From assembly GCA_030531085.1 (NCBI GenBank), contig JAUNOM010000017.1:1-54128 (forward strand): a stretch of DNA of 54,128 nt. Direction: 5' to 3'. The DNA is from Prevotellaceae bacterium (GTDB taxonomy: Bacteria > Bacteroidota > Bacteroidia > Bacteroidales > Bacteroidaceae). The notes beneath the pieces are model-generated. The model was given only the letters and a program-made list of their open reading frames with translations, was not told the origin of the DNA and made no database searches. Positions 16,898 to 25,426 of this stretch are shown in pieces. The translations under genes were made by a program, and so were the position numbers. Within the stretch, counting starts at the first letter, position 1, and each line of letters begins with the position of its first letter.

Positions 16898-17626
16898 ATG
16901 AACAACAAGCATTTTTATATATCAATATCACTTTTTTCCACCATCATTACACTGCTTCTGGCCCCCGTTACGGCCCAGGCGCAGCGCTATGAGTGTGAAG
17001 ACACCTGCACCCACGTTCATGGAATAGACATTTCCCACTATCAGGGAGAGGTTTTCTGGGAGACGATAGGCGAGAATACAAAGATGGCCTACGTATATAT
17101 CAAGGCCACGGAAGGCGGAGACCGTATTGATCCGCGCTATGAGGAGAACCTTCTCATGGCGCACAATCATGGATTGAAGGTCGGCTCATATCATTTCTAC
17201 AGGCCCAAGACTCCACAGGAAACGCAATTATCCAACTTCGTGCTGCAATGCAAGCCCAGCGAGCAGGATCTCATCCCTATGATTGACGTTGAGACCACCG
17301 CCGGCCTGCCAACGGAAGAATTCTGCGACTCTCTGTTCAAATTTCTTGAGCTTATAGAACAGACATACCGTCAGAGGCCATTAATCTACACGGGAGCCAA
17401 CTTCTACAACAAGCATCTCGCAGAGAAACTTAACCGTTATCTGATTATGATAGCGCAATATTCTGAGCGTGAGCCGCAGTTAGTGGACGAGCGCGACATC
17501 ACCATGTGGCAGTACACGGGAAAAGGACACCTAAACGGCATAAAGGGTTATGTCGACAAAAGCCGCTTCATGGGAAAGCACAAGCTGAGAGAACTGAAAT
17601 TCAGACACAGACGCGGTGAAATGTAA
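16898..17626 (+). CDS. Secreted GH25 family lysozyme
   Basis: 242 residues from the ATG at 16898. A signal peptide of about 29 residues ends near TAQAQ. The GH25 domain follows with HGIDISHYQG, YIKATEGG, SYHFYRPK, the catalytic DVE region (MIDVETTAG) and WQYTGKGHLNGI. These enzymes cut the beta-1,4 bond between MurNAc and GlcNAc. Export to the periplasm or beyond is expected. It may remodel the cell's own wall or act on competitors. Its promoter is 9 bases upstream. The C-terminal 20 residues are Arg/Lys-rich. Confidence 0.92.
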   Translation: MNNKHFYISISLFSTIITLLLAPVTAQAQRYECEDTCTHVHGIDISHYQGEVFWETIGENTKMAYVYIKATEGGDRIDPRYEENLLMAHNHGLKVGSYHFYRPKTPQETQLSNFVLQCKPSEQDLIPMIDVETTAGLPTEEFCDSLFKFLELIEQTYRQRPLIYTGANFYNKHLAEKLNRYLIMIAQYSEREPQLVDERDITMWQYTGKGHLNGIKGYVDKSRFMGKHKLRELKFRHRRGEM

Positions 17627-17685
17627 GCCGCACACCTAAATATAAGCAACTATAATAACGAAACCACACTCAAAAACTATCCAGA

Positions 17686-18744
17686 ATGGCTTTGATAAAA
17701 TGTCCGGAATGCGGACAACCAGTAAGCAACAAGGCGGAGATATGTCCTCACTGCGGAATAAAGATTGCAGGCAATGTTGACGTATCCCCGCAGGATGCTA
17801 TGGAAGAGACACGCCCATCCATGACGCAGCATCCGCAAGAGGCCCCAACCGAACCTAACACCAATGGAAACGGAAAGAAGTCTACAAAACTAATAGCGGT
17901 CTCCTTTGTAATAGCGCTCGCCATCTGTGGCGCAGGATACTACCTGTACACAAATGCGCAAGAGGAGAAAGAAATGGAGGCCTACATCAACGCGATGCAA
18001 AGTGACAACCCTGTCGTGATGCGGACGTACCTTACACAGTACGCATACGCACCACAGGAGCACCGCGACTCCGTAAATGCGCGCTTCTCCCTTTTGGAGA
18101 ACGAGGACAAAGACTGGAGAAATGCTGTAGTCAGCGGAACGAAGAGCGCATTGCAGGAATACATTGACAAACACCCATCCTCGCCGCACCGTGGTGAGGC
18201 CCTGAACAAGATTGACTCCATAGACTTCTCCATAGCAAGCCGCCAGAACGACATCGCGGCGTACAAGAACTACCTGCAACAGCACGAGGACGGAAGATAC
18301 GCCGCACAGGCGCAGGAATTTATCAACGAGAAGACCCAGACCGAGGTCTCCCCAGCGGAGACTGTCATGGCAAAAACCATATTCCGCCAGTTCTTTCAGG
18401 CCATCAACTCACGCAATGAGAGCAAGCTCGTAGAAACAGTTGCCAGTGTACTTGACAACTTCCTAAACAAGCCGGCAGCGACAAGCAGCGACGTGGTGAC
18501 GTTCATGAACAAGCTGTACAAGGACGACGTGAAGAACCTCAACTGGCACATCCTTGACGATTTCAAGGTTGTGAAAGTCAAGAAGGAGGACAACACAGTG
18601 AATATGCAGGTACAGTTCGGCGCACAGCTGCTACTGGAGCGCACCGATCCAACCAAGGAGAAGCAGAAGAATTATATCATCACAGGAGAAATCACACCGG
18701 AAGGGAAAATCACAAAGCTGAACATGAGGGTTATTGGCGGATGA
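17686..18744 (+). CDS. Zinc-ribbon membrane protein
   Basis: 352 residues: an N-terminal zinc ribbon with two CPxCG knuckles (CPECGQPVSNKAEICPHCG), a polar linker, one membrane helix (about 66-87, KLIAVSFVIALAICGAGYYLY), then an extracytoplasmic region of about 265 residues. Part of that region (about 95-225) is rich in short helices resembling outer-membrane-lipoprotein or TPR-like repeats (for example ALQEYIDKHPSSPHRGEAL and AYKNYLQQHEDGRYAAQAQEF). The C-terminal 130 residues look like an NTF2-like domain. The specific role is unknown. Its TGA overlaps the recJ ATG by four bases (ATGA), so recJ translation is probably coupled to it. Confidence 0.72.
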   Translation: MALIKCPECGQPVSNKAEICPHCGIKIAGNVDVSPQDAMEETRPSMTQHPQEAPTEPNTNGNGKKSTKLIAVSFVIALAICGAGYYLYTNAQEEKEMEAYINAMQSDNPVVMRTYLTQYAYAPQEHRDSVNARFSLLENEDKDWRNAVVSGTKSALQEYIDKHPSSPHRGEALNKIDSIDFSIASRQNDIAAYKNYLQQHEDGRYAAQAQEFINEKTQTEVSPAETVMAKTIFRQFFQAINSRNESKLVETVASVLDNFLNKPAATSSDVVTFMNKLYKDDVKNLNWHILDDFKVVKVKKEDNTVNMQVQFGAQLLLERTDPTKEKQKNYIITGEITPEGKITKLNMRVIGG

Positions 18745-20456
18745 TGCACTTTAAATGGGACATAGCACAGACATCTGACGAACAGAAAAGGCAGACAGCG
18801 GAACTGGCGGAGAAGCTGAACATCTCCCCTATCCTCGCGAAGCTGCTAATCAGGCGTGGAATAACAACAGAGTCGGCCGCAAAGAGATTCTTCAAGCCGC
18901 AGCTGAATGACCTGCTCAACCCTTTTCTGCTCAAGGACATGGATATGGCGGTAGACAGGCTCAACGACGCCATCGGCAGGAAGGAACGCATCATGGTGTA
19001 CGGTGACTATGACGTGGACGGCTGCACAGCCGTGGCTCTCATCTACCTTTTCATCCAGCAGTTCTACGGAAATATAGATTATTACATACCCGACCGTTAC
19101 GAGGAGGGCTATGGCGTGAGCAGGAAGGGCATAGACTACGCAAAAGAGCAAGGCGTAAAACTAATAATCATACTCGACTGCGGCATCAAGGCGCACGAGG
19201 AGATAGCATACGCCAAGAGTCTCGGCATAGACTTCATCATCTGCGACCACCATGTGCCCGACGATGTGCTGCCGCCTGCCATCGCCATCCTCAACCCCAA
19301 GCGTCCCGACGACACATACCCCTTCAAGCACCTTAGCGGATGCGGCGTAGGCTTCAAGTTCATGCAGGCCTTCGCAAAGAACAACGGCATCCCGTTCTCA
19401 AAGCTCATCCCCCTTCTCGACCTGTGCGCCATCAGCATCGCCGCCGACCTCGTCCAGGTCACAGACGAGAACCGCATAATGGCATACCACGGCCTGAAGC
19501 ACATAAACCAGACCCCCTCGACTGGCATCAAGGCCATCCTTGACATCTGCGGGCTAACTGACCGTGAAGTCACCATGAGCGACATTGTGTTCAAGATAGG
19601 CCCAAGGCTGAACGCCTCCGGCAGAATGGAGAACGGCAGGAAGACGGTGGACCTTTTAGTGCAGAAGGACGCAGACACCGCGCTGGCACTGGCAAAGCAC
19701 ATCAACGAATACAACGAGCAGAGGAAGGACATCGACAAGCACACCACCGAGGAGGCCAACAGCATCGTCGAGAAGCTGCAGAAGCAGCACAACACCAACA
19801 GCATCGTGCTCTGCGACGAGAACTGGAGCAAGGGCGTTATAGGCATCGTGGCCTCAAGGCTCACCGAGATGTACTTCAAGCCCACCGTGGTGCTCACGCG
19901 CGACGGCCAGTTCGCCACGGGTTCCGCGAGGGCCATTGCGGGCTTCGACGTGTACATGGCCATAAAAAGCTGCCGCGACCTGCTCATCAACTTCGGCGGC
20001 CACACCTACGCCTGCGGCATGACAATCCGGTGGAGCGATGTTGACGAGTTCACCAGACGCTTCCGCGAGTATGCGGACAACCATATCACCGGCACATACA
20101 CCGAACCCACCCTGTTCGTCGACGAGGAGATAGACTTCCACGACATCAACAAGCGGCTGTTCCACGACCTTAGGCGCTTCTCGCCCTTCGGCCCGGGAAA
20201 TACCAAGCCCATGTTCGCCACGCGGAACGTCTTCGACTTCGGAACCTCCAAGGTTGTGGGGCGCTCGCAGGAGCACATCAAGCTGGAGCTGGTGGATTCC
20301 AAGTCACCGGCCGTGATGAACGGCATAGCCTTCGGCCAATCCGCCGCCGCGCGCCTCATCAAGTCCCGCAGATCGTTCGACATAGCCTATACCATCGAGG
20401 AAAACGTGTACAAACGCGGCAACATCCAACTGCAGATAGAGGACATTCACTTCTGA
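18741..20456 (+). CDS. recJ: Single-stranded-DNA exonuclease RecJ
   Basis: 571 residues. DHH-family metal motifs are visible: VYGDYDVDG (Asp89, Asp91, Asp93), ILDCG and ICDHHVPD. The DHHA1 domain follows with GPRLNASGRMENG and GSARAIAGFDVYMAI, including the FGGHTYACGMTI signature, and an OB-type C-terminal end. RecJ degrades single strands 5' to 3' in recombination and mismatch repair. It starts inside the zinc-ribbon gene by an ATGA overlap (a second ATG is three bases later) and is followed after 46 bases by recQ. The GC content is much higher here than in the left part of the window. Confidence 0.97.
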   Translation: MMHFKWDIAQTSDEQKRQTAELAEKLNISPILAKLLIRRGITTESAAKRFFKPQLNDLLNPFLLKDMDMAVDRLNDAIGRKERIMVYGDYDVDGCTAVALIYLFIQQFYGNIDYYIPDRYEEGYGVSRKGIDYAKEQGVKLIIILDCGIKAHEEIAYAKSLGIDFIICDHHVPDDVLPPAIAILNPKRPDDTYPFKHLSGCGVGFKFMQAFAKNNGIPFSKLIPLLDLCAISIAADLVQVTDENRIMAYHGLKHINQTPSTGIKAILDICGLTDREVTMSDIVFKIGPRLNASGRMENGRKTVDLLVQKDADTALALAKHINEYNEQRKDIDKHTTEEANSIVEKLQKQHNTNSIVLCDENWSKGVIGIVASRLTEMYFKPTVVLTRDGQFATGSARAIAGFDVYMAIKSCRDLLINFGGHTYACGMTIRWSDVDEFTRRFREYADNHITGTYTEPTLFVDEEIDFHDINKRLFHDLRRFSPFGPGNTKPMFATRNVFDFGTSKVVGRSQEHIKLELVDSKSPAVMNGIAFGQSAAARLIKSRRSFDIAYTIEENVYKRGNIQLQIEDIHF

Positions 20457-20502
20457 ATACGTCATTTCCATACCGCACACACCACCACTAACCGCCCATC
20501 CA

Positions 20503-22425
20503 TTGCCATCCTTTTTAGACATATTACAGAAACACTTCGGCTACAGCTCATTCCGCAGCATACAGCACGACATTGTCAAGAGCATAGCCGATGGTCACGA
20601 CACTCTGGGCCTCATGCCCACGGGCGGAGGCAAGAGCATAACATTCCAGGTGCCCGCCCTGGCAATGGACGGCGTGTGCATCGTCATCACACCCCTCATC
20701 GCCCTGATGAAGGATCAGGTGGAGCATCTCAAGGCGAGGGGCCTCAAGGCCGCCGCCATACACTCCGGGATGTCACACAACGAGATTCAGAAAGTATTGG
20801 ACAACGCCATTTACGGAGCGGTGAAGTTCCTGTACGTATCTCCCGAACGCTTGGAGCAGAAGCTGTTCATCGCGAAGGTGCAGTACATGAAAGTCTGCCT
20901 CATCACCGTCGACGAGGCCCACTGCATCTCACAATGGGGCTACGACTTCCGTCCCTCCTACCTGCACATCAGCTCCATCCGCCAGCTGCTGCCCACCGTC
21001 CCTGTCCTCGCGCTCACCGCCACGGCCACCCCTGACGTCATAGAGGACATAAAGGCCAGGCTGCTCTTCGGAATGACGGGCGACAAGGAGCCGCACGTGT
21101 TCCGCATGAGCTTCAAGAGGGACAACCTGTCGTACGTGGTGCGGCATACGGAAGATCCGGAGCGCGAGATGCTTCACATCCTCAAGTCTGTGGACGGCAG
21201 CGCCATCGTCTACACCCGAAACAGAGAGAAGACGAAGCTTGTCTCCGAGCTTATAAGTCAGGAGGGCATCACGGCAACCTTCTACCACGCAGGCCTTGAC
21301 TTCGCAATCAAGGACCGCCGCCAGAAGCTGTGGCAAAACAACGAGATACGCGTGATGGTGGCTACAAACGCCTTCGGCATGGGCATCGACAAGCCCGACG
21401 TGAGGCTGGTGATACACCTTGACTGCCCCGACTCCTTGGAAGCGTACTTTCAGGAGGCCGGACGCGGCGGCCGCGACGGCCTGCGCTCCTACGCCGTGCT
21501 GCTTTACGACAAGTCCTCACGTGCAAGCCTGCTCACACGCGCGAAGCAGACCTTTCCGCCCAAGGAATATATAAGAAAGGTGTACGACCACCTGTGCTAT
21601 TTCTTCGAGCTGGCGGTGGAAAGCGGCGAGGGAGCGCGCTACGAGTTCAACATCGAGGTCTTCTGCCAGAGGTTCAGACATTTTCCCACCATGCTTGAGG
21701 GCGCGCTGCACATCCTGGAGCACGCGGGATACATCAGCTACGACACGAGTCCCGACCTAAAGCCCAGAGTGCAAATCATCTCAAGCCGCGAGGGACTGTA
21801 TCACCTGACGGATACATCGCCCAACGAGAACAATACGCTGACTATGCTGCTAAGATACTACGGCACGCTGTTCTCAGACCTTACATATATAGATGACGTG
21901 TACATCGCCTCCAAGCTGAACCTCACGCCACAGCAGATGCACGAGACGCTGAAAAGGCTGGCGAAAAGGGGAATAATACGCTATGTGCCCCCTCGCGATG
22001 TGCCGCTGCTCACCTTCACCCGGCAGAGGGTGCTCTCTGACAGGCTTGTCATGGGCCGCGAGGTCTACGAGGACCTGCTTGAGAGGCTGCAGGTGCGCAT
22101 CAGCCATGTCCTGCAATACGCCGAGTCAACGGAACGGTGCCGGCAGCAGATGCTGCTCGAGTATTTCGGAGAGACGGACGGCACAGACTGCCAGCACTGC
22201 GACGTCTGCATAGGAAAAAGGACGCGCGCCAACGTCACAGAGCCCACAGACGCGGCACAGGCGGTGGAGAATCTTCTGGCGGACGGGCGGCGGCACTTCA
22301 CGGCAGAGCTGAACAGCCTGCCGCTGACGCAGCAACAGCTGCACGAAGCCCTCGAAACCCTGTCCTGCGAGGGGCGGATAATTCTGGACGGCACGTCCGT
22401 ACAGCTGTCACGACACGAAGAATGA
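20503..22425 (+). CDS. recQ: ATP-dependent DNA helicase RecQ
   Basis: 640 residues, superfamily 2. Walker A is MPTGGGKS (about 38-45), motif II is VDEAHCISQWG, and motif VI is QEAGRGGRDG. The RecQ zinc-binding region reads C-RQQMLLEYFGE-x-C-x-x-C-x-x-C. A winged helix follows, but I see no HRDC domain at the C-terminus. It unwinds DNA 3' to 5' and works with RecJ, whose gene is directly upstream. No in-frame ATG precedes the conserved N-terminus, so the start is the TTG at 20503, giving MPSFLDILQKHFGY. The nearest ATG would remove the first 37 residues. Confidence 0.95.
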   Translation: MPSFLDILQKHFGYSSFRSIQHDIVKSIADGHDTLGLMPTGGGKSITFQVPALAMDGVCIVITPLIALMKDQVEHLKARGLKAAAIHSGMSHNEIQKVLDNAIYGAVKFLYVSPERLEQKLFIAKVQYMKVCLITVDEAHCISQWGYDFRPSYLHISSIRQLLPTVPVLALTATATPDVIEDIKARLLFGMTGDKEPHVFRMSFKRDNLSYVVRHTEDPEREMLHILKSVDGSAIVYTRNREKTKLVSELISQEGITATFYHAGLDFAIKDRRQKLWQNNEIRVMVATNAFGMGIDKPDVRLVIHLDCPDSLEAYFQEAGRGGRDGLRSYAVLLYDKSSRASLLTRAKQTFPPKEYIRKVYDHLCYFFELAVESGEGARYEFNIEVFCQRFRHFPTMLEGALHILEHAGYISYDTSPDLKPRVQIISSREGLYHLTDTSPNENNTLTMLLRYYGTLFSDLTYIDDVYIASKLNLTPQQMHETLKRLAKRGIIRYVPPRDVPLLTFTRQRVLSDRLVMGREVYEDLLERLQVRISHVLQYAESTERCRQQMLLEYFGETDGTDCQHCDVCIGKRTRANVTEPTDAAQAVENLLADGRRHFTAELNSLPLTQQQLHEALETLSCEGRIILDGTSVQLSRHEE

Positions 22426-22446
22426 CAACATTCCGACATGAAATGT

Positions 22447-22477
22447 TTTGTCAGTTAAATATATTTCCGTAAATTTG
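22447..22477 (+). promoter_or_regulatory. Promoter of the LysE exporter gene, almost leaderless
   Basis: TTTG (22447-22450), 19 bases, TAAATTTG (22470-22477). The ATG at 22486 is 8 bases after the box, leaving a leader of about four to five bases, as for the GH25 gene. Confidence 0.8.
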
Positions 22478-22485
22478 CATCCATT

Positions 22486-23163
22486 ATGCCATACATGACT
22501 TTCAATCTCACCTTCAACTTCCTTGATATTATCGTAAAAGGAATGATTGTGGGCATTATATGCTCCGCTCCCATGGGTCCCGTCGGGGTGCTTTGCGTGC
22601 AGCGCACCCTCAACAAGGGGCGCTGGTACGGCCTTGTGACGGGTCTCGGCGCCACCGTCAGTGACCTTATCTATGCCCTGCTGACGGGTTTCGGCATGAG
22701 TTTCGTCATGGAGCTGATAGACAATCCACAGAACAAGTTCGCCCTGCAGATTTTCGGCAGCATACTGCTCTTCATCTTCGGAGTCTACTGCTTCCGCACC
22801 GACCCTCGCGAGAAAATCCATACGGGCAGCAGGAACAGCAAGGGCACCCTGACGCAGAACTTCGTGACGGCATTTCTCGTCACCTTCTCCAATCCGCTCA
22901 TCATCTTCCTCTTCATGGCAACGTTCGCGCAATTCGCCTTCATCATCCCCGACCATCCCGTGGAGATGTCGCTGGGATATCTTAGCATCGCCGCCGGAGC
23001 GCTGCTGTGGTGGTACGGACTCACGTGGCTGATAGACAAGATCAGAATCTACTTCACCATGAACGGCATCGTCATCATCAACCGCATCATCGGCACGATT
23101 GTGATGGTGTTCTCGTCAGCCATATTCATCGGAACAGCCTTTAACCTATATTCAATATACTAA
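22486..23163 (+). CDS. LysE-family exporter
   Basis: 225 residues with about six membrane helices. The N-terminus has the family motif GMIVGIICSAPMGPVGVLCVQRTL, in which the APMGP core resembles the GPG of LysE/RhtB proteins, followed by GLGATVSDLIYALL and NPLIIFLF. Members export amino acids or related small molecules; the substrate is not readable. A second ATG is three codons downstream. It has its own promoter and is followed two bases later by the DUF4924 gene, with which it forms an operon. Confidence 0.87.
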   Translation: MPYMTFNLTFNFLDIIVKGMIVGIICSAPMGPVGVLCVQRTLNKGRWYGLVTGLGATVSDLIYALLTGFGMSFVMELIDNPQNKFALQIFGSILLFIFGVYCFRTDPREKIHTGSRNSKGTLTQNFVTAFLVTFSNPLIIFLFMATFAQFAFIIPDHPVEMSLGYLSIAAGALLWWYGLTWLIDKIRIYFTMNGIVIINRIIGTIVMVFSSAIFIGTAFNLYSIY

Positions 23164-23165
23164 CA

Positions 23166-23717
23166 ATGTTCATTTCACAACAACTACGCAAGCAGAACAT
23201 CGCGGAATACGTGCTGTATATGTGGCAGGTGGAGGATATCATACGCGCCTACCACTGCGACCTCGCCCTCATACGCCGAGAGTACATATCCCGCTTCGAC
23301 CTGGACGACGACCAGCGCGAGGACATGACGGACTGGTACGGCAACCTCATCCGCATGATACGCGAGGAGGGCCTGACGCAGGGAGGGCACATACAGATAA
23401 ACAAAATCGTGGTCCAGCAGATGACAGAGCTGCACCTCATGCTCATGCAGTCCCCGAAATTTCCCTTCTACAGCGCAGAATACTACAAGGTGCTGCCGTT
23501 CATAGTGGAGCTGAGAGGCAAGAGCGGCAAGGAATGCGGCGAGATAGAGACCTGCCTGAACGCCCTCTACGGCGTGATGCTGCTCCGCCTGCAGCAGAAG
23601 GAGGTCAGCGCGAGCACGCAGAACGCGGTTAAGGAGATTACCACGTTCCTCGGCATGCTGTCGGACTACTACAGGAAGGACAAGGAGGAGGGACTGAAGT
23701 TTGACGACGACATTTAG
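23166..23717 (+). CDS. DUF4924 family protein
   Basis: 183 residues, all-helical in appearance, no signal peptide and no membrane segment. It begins MFISQQLRKQNIAEYVLYMWQ and contains WYGNLIRMIREEG and a later TCLNALYGVMLLRLQ. This matches, as I recall, DUF4924, a Bacteroidetes family without known function. It starts two bases after the exporter stop. Two hairpins follow the gene. Confidence 0.8.
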   Translation: MFISQQLRKQNIAEYVLYMWQVEDIIRAYHCDLALIRREYISRFDLDDDQREDMTDWYGNLIRMIREEGLTQGGHIQINKIVVQQMTELHLMLMQSPKFPFYSAEYYKVLPFIVELRGKSGKECGEIETCLNALYGVMLLRLQQKEVSASTQNAVKEITTFLGMLSDYYRKDKEEGLKFDDDI

Positions 23718-23738
23718 GCCCGCCCCTGCCACGATATA

Positions 23739-23780
23739 CAATGCAGCACCTGCGTTTCCATCTTGAAACACAGGTGCTGC
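23739..23780 (+). terminator. Hairpin after the DUF4924 gene
   Basis: ATGCAGCACCTG (23739-23750) pairs perfectly with CAGGTGCTGCAT (23769-23780), and the loop contains a further TTTC/GAAA pairing. It lies 21 bases after the stop codon. T-rich DNA follows only weakly (TTGCATT), so it may be a processing or stability hairpin. Confidence 0.65.
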
Positions 23781-23916
23781 ATTTGCATTGTGCGCGCTGG
23801 CGCACACTTATCGTACATTTTAACAATTCATCCGCGGCAGACACGCCGCCACGTCACATCGGCACTGCTGTGGACTACCACCCTGCTGAAGAAGAAGAGC
23901 GCCTCCTGCACGCCTT

Positions 23917-23953
23917 AAAACGCGAAATACAGGGTGGGCGTTTTTCTTTTTTT
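23917..23953 (+). terminator. Terminator-like hairpin with T run
   Basis: AAAACGC (23917-23923) pairs with GCGTTTT (23938-23944), followed by TCTTTTTTTT. It lies 200 bases after the last plus-strand gene, so it may end a read-through transcript or an unannotated small RNA starting within 23718-23910. Confidence 0.6.
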
Positions 23954-23982
23954 TCAATAAACGCTCCACAGAGGAAAATCTA

Positions 23983-24165
23983 ACGTCTTTTCGGGTCAAA
24001 AACATCATCCACAGACTTCTGTAGACCATCCACAGGATTTTTTGGATGGTCTTTTTGGGGTAAAAACATCATCCACAGACTTCCATAGACCATCCACAGG
24101 AATTTTTAGACGGTCTTTTCAGGTCAAAAACACCGTCCATAAAGACTTTTATGCCGTCCTCACAA
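23983..24165 (+). repeat. Tandem repeat with a 64-base period, three units
   Basis: Units begin near 23983, 24047 and 24111. Matching GTCTTTT landmarks at 23985, 24049 and 24113 give an exact 64-base period. The first two units share long identical blocks (AAAAACATCATCCACAGACT and AGACCATCCACAGGA); the third is diverged. Between units 1 and 2 AGACCATCC (24023-24031) and GGATGGTCT (24044-24052) form a 9-bp hairpin, and unit 2 to 3 has a similar, less perfect one. The core TCATCCACA differs from the DnaA box TTATCCACA by one base. A related sequence ends the window at 54081-54128. Confidence 0.85.
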
Positions 24166-24285
24166 GTCTGCGCCCTACCCCTTATCGTATTTTCACGCAC
24201 CTTGCGGCACGCCATAATTGCCGTGCGCGAATTAAAGACGGCCTTTTCGGTGACGGTAGTACGTCACAACGCAAGGGACAGCGCC

Positions 24286-25410
24286 CTATGGCCTGAAACC
24301 GTTAACCGCGCGGACCACCACGACCACCTCCTCCTGCGTCAGGCAGGGCGACATGGGCAGCGAGAGCTCCTCCTGCGCTATCCTCTCCGTCAGCGGCAGT
24401 GACAGACCGCGCCATTCCGCATAGCATTCCTGATGGTGCGGAGGGATGGGATAGTGTACCAGCGTCTGCACACCACAGTCCTTCAGCCATTGCTGCAGGC
24501 GGTCTCGCTCACGGCACAGCACAGGGAAGATATGGAACACATTGTCTGGCCCTGCGCCGTCGTAGGCCGGACGAACGCACTCATTATTTATATTTTCCAT
24601 GTAATACCGCGCAATTTCGCGGCGCCTGTCATTGTCCTCGTCGAGGTATTGCAGCTTGACGCGCAGCACGGCGGCCTGTATCTCGTCAAGTCGCGAGTTG
24701 TAGCCCCTATACTTGAACACATACTTGCGCTGACTGCCGTAATTTGCCAGCGCGCGGATTGTCTCCGCCAGCGTCTCGTCGTCCGTGGTGACCGCTCCGC
24801 CATCGCCAAGGGCGCCGAGGTTCTTGCCAGGATAGAAGCTGTGGGCGGCGGCATGGCCCAGCGCGCCCGTGCGGCGCCCATTCCCCACCCCACCGTACAC
24901 GCATCCGTTGGCCTGCGCATTGTCCTCAAGCAGCAGCAGCCCGTAGCGGCCGCACAGCGCGAGAATCTGCTCCGTGCAGGCACACCTGCCGTAAAGGTGC
25001 ACAATCATCACGGCCCTGGTCCGTGGCGTAATGCGCTCCTCTATCAGGCGGCCGTCAATCTGAAGGGTGGCGGCGTCAGGCTCTACAAGGACGGGGGTGA
25101 GCCTGTTGTCCGTGATGGCGAGGATGGTGGCGACATACGTGTTGGCAGGGACGATGATCTCGTCCCCCTCCTCCAGCCTTCCCGTCTCCATGTATGCGCG
25201 CAGCATGAGGCGCAGGGCGTCGAGGCCGTTGCCGCAGGCCACGCAGTGACCCGTGCCGATGTACTCTGCAAAAGATTTCTCGAAGGCTGCGACCTCCTCG
25301 CCGAGGAGATACCACCCACGCCTTGTCACCGCTGTCACAGCGCGCTCAATCTCTTCGGCGTGCATGGCCGTGACCTTCTTCAAGTCCAGAAAGGGTATCA
25401 TGGTTGTCAT
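24286..25410 (-). CDS. DegT/DnrJ/EryC1-type sugar aminotransferase
   Basis: 374 residues from the ATG at 25410; another ATG at 25401 gives 371. The family opening MIPFLDLKKV, the GNGLDALRLML segment, IVPANTYVATILAI, the LLEDNAQANG segment and the PLP lysine in SFYPGKNLGALGDGGAV are all visible. Such enzymes transfer an amino group to a nucleotide-linked keto sugar for surface polysaccharides; similarity is closest, from memory, to FdtB/QdtB 3-keto sugar transaminases. An extension to 25710 would overlap the phosphatase gene and adds unrelated residues. No other sugar-nucleotide gene lies nearby, which is unusual. It is the last gene of a five-gene minus-strand run. Confidence 0.88.
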   Translation of the reverse strand: MTTMIPFLDLKKVTAMHAEEIERAVTAVTRRGWYLLGEEVAAFEKSFAEYIGTGHCVACGNGLDALRLMLRAYMETGRLEEGDEIIVPANTYVATILAITDNRLTPVLVEPDAATLQIDGRLIEERITPRTRAVMIVHLYGRCACTEQILALCGRYGLLLLEDNAQANGCVYGGVGNGRRTGALGHAAAHSFYPGKNLGALGDGGAVTTDDETLAETIRALANYGSQRKYVFKYRGYNSRLDEIQAAVLRVKLQYLDEDNDRRREIARYYMENINNECVRPAYDGAGPDNVFHIFPVLCRERDRLQQWLKDCGVQTLVHYPIPPHHQECYAEWRGLSLPLTERIAQEELSLPMSPCLTQEEVVVVVRAVNGFRP

Positions 25411-25426
25411 AGTTTTAAATGTTACA

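Larger units (their letters stand above)
23718..24285. other. 568-base intergenic region with hairpins and tandem repeats
   Basis: No gene is supported. From left to right it holds a 12-bp hairpin, a small GC-rich hairpin (GTGCGC-GCTG-GCGCAC at 23788-23803), a terminator-like hairpin at 23917-23953, three units of a 64-bp repeat, and about 120 bases (24166-24285) with nothing recognisable before the end of the DegT gene. Confidence 0.75.

Noticed and set aside
19136-20005. Minus-strand ORF of 289 codons
   Set aside because: It is antisense to recJ, with serine- and methionine-rich low-complexity sequence typical of a shadow frame.
23983-24165. CRISPR array
   Set aside because: Only three units, with the whole 64-base period repeated and no unique spacers; no cas genes.
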